A stretch of 48,631 bases of DNA from an uncultured Prevotella sp. (GTDB lineage Bacteria > Bacteroidota > Bacteroidia > Bacteroidales > Bacteroidaceae), in contig URFI01000001.1 in assembly GCA_900547085.1 (NCBI GenBank), positions 1 to 48,631 on the forward strand, read 5' to 3'. The notes under the pieces were generated by a model. The model searched no databases. It worked only from the letters and a program-made list of their open reading frames with translations, and was not told the DNA's origin. The position numbers and the translations under genes are program-made. Numbering within the stretch: the first letter of the stretch is position 1; each line of letters begins with the position of its first letter. Positions 1 to 6,890 of the stretch are shown piece by piece.

Positions 1-947
1 AGAACTTTCTTATATTGTGTCTGCAAGTTCAAACTAAGATTGTCCCAGTTGGGAAGCAATAAGCCAATGGCGGCCGTCACCTCGTCATAGGTATAGTTAC
101 TGGAAACTAACATGTAGGCGATACGACCATAATACACGTCACTAACATAAACAGGAATGGTGCCCTCAAAATTCTTTGCTACCTCAGGTGCATTGGCAAG
201 TATACAGCCTGTAGGTGTATCCATTGAAACACTATAAACTTTTTGGATGAACTTCAACAGCACATGTGTCTTGTTGCGTTGCCATGAGTTGCTCAAGTCC
301 CAAGTAAGTTTTGCCGAGGTACCGATGGAGCCAGAAAGCTGTACAGAACCAGACCTATCGAGTGTAACCTGATGGTATTCATATTCGGTCATGGCACCTG
401 CATCCTGTGCACCAAAAGTGAGCCAATCTTTGAGCACATCCTGATAAGAGCTCCAAGTTGGATCGTTAAGAGGTCTGGAACTCAAAGAGCCTGGCTCTCT
501 TGGCACAAGCGTGTTGGAGATGACTATGGGATTGAGCTTCTGTCCTTTAACCGGTTTGTACTCACCACTTGTAACACTTCCACCAACAAACACATGTCCA
601 GGATAGATGGATGTCTGTGCTGGATTGAAGATCATGAACTCGTTGTAAGCCGTACCTGACTGGTGATAAGTAGTACGAGTGATTTTCACGCCAGGAACAC
701 CATTAACGAAGTCATAAGAAGAAGTTTCGTTGCCTGGAGTTGGAGCCGGGGGAACATTCGGGGTTGGTGCACCACTACGCGCCATACCCACGCCAAGCGA
801 GTAATTGGCAAATGAGAACGACTCATTAGGAACTGGGTTGGTGGTCTCATCATCGACCAACGGATTCTCACTCGAACAAGCACAAAGAGCCAAGACGGCT
901 ACCATCGGAAGCCAGGTCTTTGGTGCGCACAGTTTAAAATTTTTCAT
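1..947 (-). CDS. Thiol-activated cytolysin-like lipoprotein (CDC-like), 3' end outside window
   Basis: The reading frame opens with ATG at 947 and runs without a stop to the window edge (315 full codons), so the C-terminus is missing. A lipoprotein signal peptide ends in L-C-A-C with Cys24 as the probable lipidated residue, followed by an acidic stretch, which suggests outer-membrane export. The body matches the cholesterol-dependent cytolysin fold by eye: SIYPGHVF resembles the SxYPGALL segment, MTEYEYHQVTL resembles MQYEKITAHS, FIQKVYSVSMDTP resembles FKQIYYTVSVDAV, and IPVYVSDVYYGRIAYMLV resembles PLVYISSVAYGRQVYLKL of pneumolysin. Known CDCs are secreted pore-formers that oligomerise on cholesterol membranes; CDC-like proteins are known in Bacteroidota. 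The undecapeptide and domain 4 lie beyond the window, so target and activity cannot be judged. The family call is fairly sure; the toxin role is inference. Confidence 0.8.
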   Translation of the reverse strand, partial: MKNFKLCAPKTWLPMVAVLALCACSSENPLVDDETTNPVPNESFSFANYSLGVGMARSGAPTPNVPPAPTPGNETSSYDFVNGVPGVKITRTTYHQSGTAYNEFMIFNPAQTSIYPGHVFVGGSVTSGEYKPVKGQKLNPIVISNTLVPREPGSLSSRPLNDPTWSSYQDVLKDWLTFGAQDAGAMTEYEYHQVTLDRSGSVQLSGSIGTSAKLTWDLSNSWQRNKTHVLLKFIQKVYSVSMDTPTGCILANAPEVAKNFEGTIPVYVSDVYYGRIAYMLVSSNYTYDEVTAAIGLLLPNWDNLSLNLQTQYKKV

Positions 948-1679
948 AATAAGATTGAATTTAAATAATTTGTTGGTAAAAAACAATAAAGTCTTAAAAA
1001 AACAGCAACAGTATTCTTGTTTCTTTTTTGTTATGCAGATTAGTAATTATTATCATTGCTTTGCTTATCGTTAACCTTCATGCCTGCAGAGATTATCTTT
1101 GAGTTTTCCAGCTAACCAAGAGAGTACAGAATGTTCTGCAAATGTTCACACGCTTTCATCTCATCAAGAGAAGATACGTTTCAGATATTCAAGGGAGACT
1201 AACTCGAATTTCAAGTCCACTTCTACTTCGTTGGAGATTTTCATCAGCAAGAAAGAGAACACTCCCATATAGTATCAGGCCACGTTGTCCACCTAAGGAC
1301 TGTGGGAATTGATAATACATAGTTCATTTCTTTATTATCTTGCCTTGACTCCAAAATGCAACTAAGATTATAATCCGTCAGCAAAAATAACGAAAATCCA
1401 TAAAACCGTAAAAATTATAACTGATTTTTTTAATAAAAAAAAATAAAAATAGCTATTTATTTAAACAAAAATACCCAGCAAAAGCCACTCAATCTTAGAT
1501 TATATCATTAAAAAAGGCATTTGATATTTCAGGTGAATGAGCGCAAAATTAAATAGGAGGCATTTCTTTGTAACCGTCTGGCTGGCCTCGTCCTGATGTA
1601 ACATGCCATTTTCGCAGTAAAGTCAACACCTAAAAATGAAACGCGATAGTCGGCCTGCTTCGGATGCCTACCAACGAAC
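948..1679. other. 732-bp intergenic region upstream of the cytolysin-like gene
   Basis: No convincing gene is visible; open frames here are short and lack family features. The stretch is AT-rich around 1390-1510. Two minus-strand matches to the Bacteroidota -7 consensus TAnnTTTGC occur (1382-1389 and 1544-1551, read on the complement), neither with a clear TTTG box 19-22 bp upstream. If the nearer one is used, the cytolysin-like mRNA would have a leader of more than 400 nt. Confidence 0.4.
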
Positions 1680-1719
1680 AATGCCCCCTAGAATGTGAGA
1701 AAACATTCCAGGGGGCATT
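1680..1719 (-). terminator. Hairpin after the amylase gene
   Basis: Sixteen-base arms (1680-1695 and 1704-1719, AATGCCCCCTAGAATG against CATTCCAGGGGGCATT) pair with one A-C mismatch around an 8-base loop. The hairpin lies 15 bp past the amylase stop. The T-tract on the minus strand is weak, so this may act as an RNA 3'-end stabiliser as much as a terminator. Confidence 0.7.
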
Positions 1720-1734
1720 GCTATGAGTGGTGTT

Positions 1735-3537
1735 TTATCGAACGAACAGCTTGCGGTGGTTCACCACATACACGCCTTTTTGCAATCCTTGCAGACTCTT
1801 GTCCTCGCTTACTTGCGAGTGAACAAGGCGTCCATCCAGCGCGTATACGTTCACCTTGCGCTGGCCTGTATGTGCTGAGGCCACCTTGTCAATGCCTGTC
1901 ACCACCCCTAAGTTTACACCTGTGGGATTGTAATATGCGCCATTTTGAAACTTCAAATCGCTGGTTTGTTTACCACCCGACGCATTGAAGATAATGTGGG
2001 TCGGCACTTGTCCTTCGGCAGATCCTGCCGTGAAACTGCCATCCCATGTCCATTTCCACACTTCGTTACCACTGTTAGTCACACCAACCTTGGTGCATGC
2101 CACACCAGGCCAATCACCTCCAGTAAAGTTTCCAGCATCGTTCCATGCCCAACACTTGATGTCGGAACTCCAATCTTTTGGCTTTTCAAAGAAAGCACAG
2201 GTCTCGCCATCGTTCACCACACAAAATGAAGGTGCCCGGAATGTAGACTTCTCTTCCTTGATGCTTGTTACCTCATCAATGTTGACCGCATTGCTGACAT
2301 ACATTTTATAGTTGTCGCCCGACGCAGCTAACTTCATGCCTTGTGTGTTAGCGTCTGTCGTTTTCCCCAATATCAACAACAATTCGCCTTGGCTACCTTT
2401 TACTTTCAGCACGAAGCCATCGTTTTTGGCATCGGCTTGCACGATGTTGCTGGTGTTGCTTATGCCCACGGCACGGCGTGTGGCAATCATTCGCTTGATG
2501 GCGGTTTTGTATTGAAGCCAATGCGGCAGGAACACGCAAGGGGTGCCCGGCATGGCGAGGATATAGGCATTGGCAGCCTCGATGTTGGCAAACAGCGGAC
2601 TGCTGCCGTGTCCATCGGTGCGACCTGTATCATGATTGTCGACAAACGTTACAGCATATTGTTTGTAATAAGAATCCTTAACCAGACACTCGCCATTGAG
2701 TTTTGACCAATCGCCATTAGAACTAAAAGCGTCAAGAATACGATACTTCAAGTCGAAATCGAAGGCGGCAGAGGTAGGAACATCATCTACCTTGGTGCCG
2801 TTAATCCAGTTCTTGATGTTGCCTGTGTTGGCCCAATACTCGCCAACCGAGTACGCGGGTTTGGCTGACGTGTTGTACATGCCAATGTAATTGGCTGCGA
2901 ATCCTTTGACCATATCGTAACGGAAGCCAGTGTAACCCAAATCATTCAACAAGAAATCAAGATATGCCTTGATGTTCTTTTGGGCATTCGCAGAGGTATG
3001 GTCGATGTCGCGTGCACCCTTAAAATCATCGCCCGTGTCGTTGTTACCTGCCAACGCATAGCCATTACGCTCTGTTTCTCCTTGGTCATCCCCTTTACAA
3101 ATATCGGCAAGCGACCATGTGAAGGTTTCGCCATTCCACGTCTCCGGGGGGAAATCGCACCAGTCGGTGTTGCCATTTCGGTGGTTGATGACCACATCTT
3201 CGATGATGCCTGTGCCTTTTGCTTTGAAGGTCTTGATCATCTTGCGCAGTTCAGCTTCGCTGCCAAATGCGCTATCGTGTCTGAACCACCATATAGGCGC
3301 GTAGCCCATTTGGTTTTGCAACGTTTTGCAATAGCCCGACTGCGGTACCCAAATGAGTGAGAAGTATTTGGATAGCTCATCGGCCTGGCTCTCTAAATGG
3401 CTCCATTGCGTGTCTTGGTAACTATCCCAATAAAAGCCTTGCAGCATCACGCCCTTGTAATCCTTTGGCCACCCCTGCGCATGAACATTGCCAGCGAGTG
3501 CCAGCATCATTAATAATAAGGTGTATATATGTTTCAT
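1735..3537 (-). CDS. Secreted GH13 alpha-amylase with starch-binding module and T9SS sorting domain
   Basis: This is an endo-acting alpha-1,4-glucan hydrolase of GH13. From the ATG at 3537 (MKHIYTLL; an ATG two codons upstream at 3543 is possible) a cleavable signal peptide ends at AHAQ-like NVHAQ with no lipobox Cys. The barrel carries DVVINH (114-119), nucleophile D208 in GFRYDMV, acid/base E233 in SVGEYW and D303 in VDNHD. About residues 430-525 resemble a CBM26-type starch-binding module (GGDWPG, WKWTWDGS). The last 60 or so residues (VNVYALDGRLVHS to GVYVVNHRKLFVR) look like a type IX secretion sorting domain. It is last in the susC-susD-susE-amylase series, taking the place of SusG, but SusG of B. 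thetaiotaomicron is a lipoprotein whereas this protein would reach the surface through T9SS. A terminator separates it from susE. Confidence 0.93.
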   Translation of the reverse strand: MKHIYTLLLMMLALAGNVHAQGWPKDYKGVMLQGFYWDSYQDTQWSHLESQADELSKYFSLIWVPQSGYCKTLQNQMGYAPIWWFRHDSAFGSEAELRKMIKTFKAKGTGIIEDVVINHRNGNTDWCDFPPETWNGETFTWSLADICKGDDQGETERNGYALAGNNDTGDDFKGARDIDHTSANAQKNIKAYLDFLLNDLGYTGFRYDMVKGFAANYIGMYNTSAKPAYSVGEYWANTGNIKNWINGTKVDDVPTSAAFDFDLKYRILDAFSSNGDWSKLNGECLVKDSYYKQYAVTFVDNHDTGRTDGHGSSPLFANIEAANAYILAMPGTPCVFLPHWLQYKTAIKRMIATRRAVGISNTSNIVQADAKNDGFVLKVKGSQGELLLILGKTTDANTQGMKLAASGDNYKMYVSNAVNIDEVTSIKEEKSTFRAPSFCVVNDGETCAFFEKPKDWSSDIKCWAWNDAGNFTGGDWPGVACTKVGVTNSGNEVWKWTWDGSFTAGSAEGQVPTHIIFNASGGKQTSDLKFQNGAYYNPTGVNLGVVTGIDKVASAHTGQRKVNVYALDGRLVHSQVSEDKSLQGLQKGVYVVNHRKLFVR

Positions 3538-3580
3538 TGCCATTATTTGTTAGTAGTGATAAATATGTAATTTGGTTAAA

Positions 3581-3617
3581 AAAAGGCGCACTATCCACAT
3601 GTGAGAGTGCGCCTTTT
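3581..3617 (-). terminator. Strong intrinsic terminator between susE and amylase genes
   Basis: Perfect 12-bp arms, AAAAGGCGCACT (3581-3592) and AGTGCGCCTTTT (3606-3617), flank a 13-base loop. On the minus strand the stem is followed by seven T residues, a textbook intrinsic terminator. It lies inside the sus gene series, 28 bp past the susE stop, and no promoter box is visible between it and the amylase start, so amylase expression probably depends on read-through. Confidence 0.85.
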
Positions 3618-3645
3618 ATATTCAATATTCTACTCTCGTAACGAA

Positions 3646-5235
3646 TTATTGCTCTGTTACGGTAGCAGTTTTGGCTTCGGGGTCAAGCTCGATGAGGTAG
3701 GTACCTGCACCTATCTTGATGTTGCCGCCATCTTGGGTAAGACCTGTCAAGGCGCCACCGAGGTTCTTTTCCCATGCGCCATCCCAACGGAACTTGTACT
3801 CACCATCTTTCATCTTTATGGTGATAGACCACTTCTTGGTCTCGGGATTGTAGGTCATCAGTTGTCCCTTGTCCCAGCCACCGGGGGTAGCCTCGCCGAT
3901 AATCTCCCATCCTGTCTTGGCAACGGAGGCTACCATCTTCTTGGTGTTAGCGGTGATGCGATACCAGCCGCCTTCGGTGAACTTGATGTTGTCACCTTCG
4001 CCAAGGGCAAACTCAGCCTTAGTCTTGTCCTCGTTCCACTTCACTTCGCCTACGCTACCCAGCCATTTGCCGTCGTCATAGAGTTTGAACTCGGTGTTGG
4101 CAGCATAGTAATAGATACCCGTGTATTGGAAGTCGCGGCTCTCAGACTTGAGGCGATAAGCAGTTTCAGCGGTCGGGTTCCAACCCTGATAAGAGCCAGG
4201 CACTGTCAGTTCTGAGCTTGACAGTTCGATGTCGGTCTCTTCCATGGTGTAGGTGTACTTGCCAGCAGTGGTCAAGTTGAGCTTCACGATGTATGCGTGC
4301 GTCTTGTCTACCTTGAGGTCGTTGCCACCCTTGGATAGCACTTCGGGATTCGTTGGGTCGCTGCCGTAGTTGATGTCCCATCCTTCATTGGCGCGGAACT
4401 TAAACTTTTTATCAGTCAACGGTGTTACTGCGGTCCACATACGGGTGTCTTTGTCGTACTCCATCTTGGTGTCTTTGGTCCATCCGCCAGACGTAGCATC
4501 TCCAATCATGCCCCACTCGCAGGGTTGTCCTATGGTCACATTGCCGTCAGGTGTGAGTGTCACCTCGACAAATCCCTTCTGAGCAGCATCAACCTTCCAG
4601 TCTTTAGCGAGTACCTTGGTAACGTCTTTGCCATCCACGACAGCAAATGTACATTCGTCGTCAAACTGCACCCAACCTTGGTAAGTGCCGTCACCGTCAG
4701 GGTCGCCAAGGAGATAAGCCTTGGAATAATCCCACTCGGGATAACCCACAGCCACATAGGCATAGCTCCAATCAATGTTCACGGTGTTGGGGTCGTAAGG
4801 CGTTGCCTTGAAGTTGACAGTGTTTTGCGCATCGTTGATCAGCGTCTTGAATGCAGAAGACTTAAGAGATACGGTGAAGTCATAGGTATGACCGGGATAG
4901 GCACCTATCTTTGCCAATAGCGAGTTCATCTCCTCATTGGTAAACGTGAGTTTGTTATCCTCGGTGTTACCTGCCTCAATGCTCTTTTTATTCTCATTAT
5001 TGGTAATGGTAACAGTGTATTCAACCACTGCACCCTTGCCGTAATTTGCTTTTTCCCAACTGATTTGTGGAAAAGCCTCAGCACTGTTTGCCTTTGTGAA
5101 AGTTATCGTGGCTGGATTGACAGCGTTGAGCTTCGCAGCCTGTTGCAAGCTGAGTACCGGTGTGGTGATGTCATCCGAACACGATGTCATTGCCAAGAAA
5201 CCAGCGGCGAGAAATAATATATTTTTTAGTTTCAT
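3646..5235 (-). CDS. susE: SusE/SusF-like outer-membrane starch-binding lipoprotein
   Basis: A 529-residue surface glycan-binding protein without catalytic function. The signal peptide ends in a lipobox (LAMTSC, Cys19) followed by SDD, a composition typical of surface-exported lipoproteins. Residues about 20-125 form the SusE-type N-terminal domain (fibronectin-like, VEYTVTITNNENK). Then come at least three repeated carbohydrate-binding units recognisable by WGMIGDATSGGW, PGSYQGWNP and WEIIGEATPGGW, each followed by a KFKFR or YKFRW strand; a further diverged unit lies near residue 170 (LLGDPDGDGTYQGW). That count is closer to SusF than to two-module SusE of B. thetaiotaomicron. It lies 21 bp after susD and would help hold starch at the cell surface for the SusCD importer and the amylase. 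Confidence 0.9.
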   Translation of the reverse strand: MKLKNILFLAAGFLAMTSCSDDITTPVLSLQQAAKLNAVNPATITFTKANSAEAFPQISWEKANYGKGAVVEYTVTITNNENKKSIEAGNTEDNKLTFTNEEMNSLLAKIGAYPGHTYDFTVSLKSSAFKTLINDAQNTVNFKATPYDPNTVNIDWSYAYVAVGYPEWDYSKAYLLGDPDGDGTYQGWVQFDDECTFAVVDGKDVTKVLAKDWKVDAAQKGFVEVTLTPDGNVTIGQPCEWGMIGDATSGGWTKDTKMEYDKDTRMWTAVTPLTDKKFKFRANEGWDINYGSDPTNPEVLSKGGNDLKVDKTHAYIVKLNLTTAGKYTYTMEETDIELSSSELTVPGSYQGWNPTAETAYRLKSESRDFQYTGIYYYAANTEFKLYDDGKWLGSVGEVKWNEDKTKAEFALGEGDNIKFTEGGWYRITANTKKMVASVAKTGWEIIGEATPGGWDKGQLMTYNPETKKWSITIKMKDGEYKFRWDGAWEKNLGGALTGLTQDGGNIKIGAGTYLIELDPEAKTATVTEQ

Positions 5236-5256
5236 AATCTGTTTTGTTTTAATCCA

Positions 5257-6876
5257 TTAATAACCATCATTCTGTTTCAAGTTCTGGTTCGAGCCAATGT
5301 CGTCAGAAGGCAATGGGAATATCATGTACTTGTCGTCCACAGCTTTACCTTCCGCAACGCCACCCTTCCAAGGCCATACATAATCGGCAGAGGTGTACTT
5401 GCCAAAGCGCACGAGATCGGTGCGACGCTGTGCCTCGAAGAAGAGTTCACGTCCACGCTCATCGAGCAAGAACTTCAGTGTGAAGTTGTTGTCATCGATA
5501 GGAGCCACAGTCTTGACTTTATAGGCACGCTTGCGCAATTCGTTCAAATAGTTCATGGCTTCATTCTTGGTGGCACCTGTTCCGCCACGGAGAACTGCCT
5601 CTGCCAAGTTCAGGTAAATCTCGCCTAAGCGGAACAATGGGAAGTCAACGTACGCCTCGTTGGATTCGGGTTTGCTGCCATCCTTGTTCAGATTGTAGAA
5701 CTTGGTTACGGGAATACCGTTGTCCTTGAAGTCGCCCTCCTTGACAATTTCCACATTCTTGGTTCCGTCCAAGCGCAGCATGGCGAAGCGCGTGTCTTCC
5801 TCATGCTTTTTCTCATTAGTAAACAACTTGAGCAGTGACGACTTAGCACGCACGCCTTGCCAACCACCCTTAGCGTTGGTTTCTTCTTGGAATTGTGCAG
5901 CTCCCCAACACAACAGAGCGGTCATACCTCCCCAAGTCATGGTTTCGGCACCCTCGTAGCGGAGTGGGAAAATCATTTCCTTGGAGTGATCATTGTCAGC
6001 CTTGAACATGTCGCCATAGTTGGGCTCCAACTCATAGCCAGCAGTAATGATTTTCTTGCTGTAAGTGATGCACTCGGTGTACTTCTTCTGCCCCACATAG
6101 GTTTCAGCATTGAGGTACAAACGCGATAGGGCAGCCCATGCGGCAGCCTTGTTGGCGTTGCCATAATTCTTGTTCCAGCCTACAACAGGAGCTGCAAGAT
6201 CCTTTTCGCATTCCAGCAATTCTTTCTCCACATATTTATAAAGGTCGTCCTTCATAATTTGTTGTGGACGCTCACTACCTATCGTACTATTCTCATCAAA
6301 GAAAGGATAGTTACGATACAGGTCAAGGGCGTACATGTAGTTGAGCGCACGCAGGAATCGAGCCTCAGCTCTGTAACCCTTGATTGTTTGCTTCACCTGC
6401 TCGTTACAGCCACGGCTATTCAACTTGTCATCAGTGGTCTCACGAAGGAAAGCATTCGCCAAGCTGATTTGATAAGCTAAACGATAATACGATCCCTTGA
6501 TCCATGGGCTCGACGAATCCCAAGCGAGGTGGTTAAACTCAGGGATACCGGGGTCGTTCCATGCACAGTGCGCCATGTCGGATGCCAGTTCCTGCATGTT
6601 CCACAATACGCGTATGAAAGAAGCCTGCGAACCTCCATCGATTCCTTTGACATCTTGTTCGGCGTCACCACCTTTGTTTCCACCTATCACCATGCCCGCA
6701 TAAATCTTGGCAAGGCTCTCGGTGTAAGCGTTGATGTCGGCCTTGAATACCACGTTGGATACCAACTCGTCCTTGTCCAGAGGCTGAGTGTCCAAGTCGT
6801 TTACGCACGATGTCGTTCCCAACAACGCTCCTGTGAGGAGCAAGAACAACGATTTTTTGATATGATATGTTTTCAT
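5257..6876 (-). CDS. susD: SusD-like starch-binding outer-membrane lipoprotein
   Basis: A RagB/SusD family protein of 539 residues that caps the SusC barrel and binds glycan. The signal peptide ends at GTTSC with Cys24 as lipidation site. Family hallmarks are the TPR-rich N-terminal half (RAEARFLRALNYMYALDLYRNYPFF) and the C-terminal segment LFRLGEIYLNLAEAVLRGG, LNELRKRA and FLLDERGRELFFEAQRRTDLVRFGKY. It starts 14 bp after the susC stop, so the two are almost certainly co-translated. Its place next to susC, a SusE-like protein and an amylase makes starch or maltodextrin the likely ligand; the specificity is inferred from context, not from binding residues. Confidence 0.94.
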   Translation of the reverse strand: MKTYHIKKSLFLLLTGALLGTTSCVNDLDTQPLDKDELVSNVVFKADINAYTESLAKIYAGMVIGGNKGGDAEQDVKGIDGGSQASFIRVLWNMQELASDMAHCAWNDPGIPEFNHLAWDSSSPWIKGSYYRLAYQISLANAFLRETTDDKLNSRGCNEQVKQTIKGYRAEARFLRALNYMYALDLYRNYPFFDENSTIGSERPQQIMKDDLYKYVEKELLECEKDLAAPVVGWNKNYGNANKAAAWAALSRLYLNAETYVGQKKYTECITYSKKIITAGYELEPNYGDMFKADNDHSKEMIFPLRYEGAETMTWGGMTALLCWGAAQFQEETNAKGGWQGVRAKSSLLKLFTNEKKHEEDTRFAMLRLDGTKNVEIVKEGDFKDNGIPVTKFYNLNKDGSKPESNEAYVDFPLFRLGEIYLNLAEAVLRGGTGATKNEAMNYLNELRKRAYKVKTVAPIDDNNFTLKFLLDERGRELFFEAQRRTDLVRFGKYTSADYVWPWKGGVAEGKAVDDKYMIFPLPSDDIGSNQNLKQNDGY

Positions 6877-6890
6877 TTTATACTTGCTAT

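Noticed and set aside
3601..4215. A 204-residue open frame opposite the SusE-like gene
   Set aside because: It begins within a terminator hairpin and lies antisense to well-supported starch-binding repeats.
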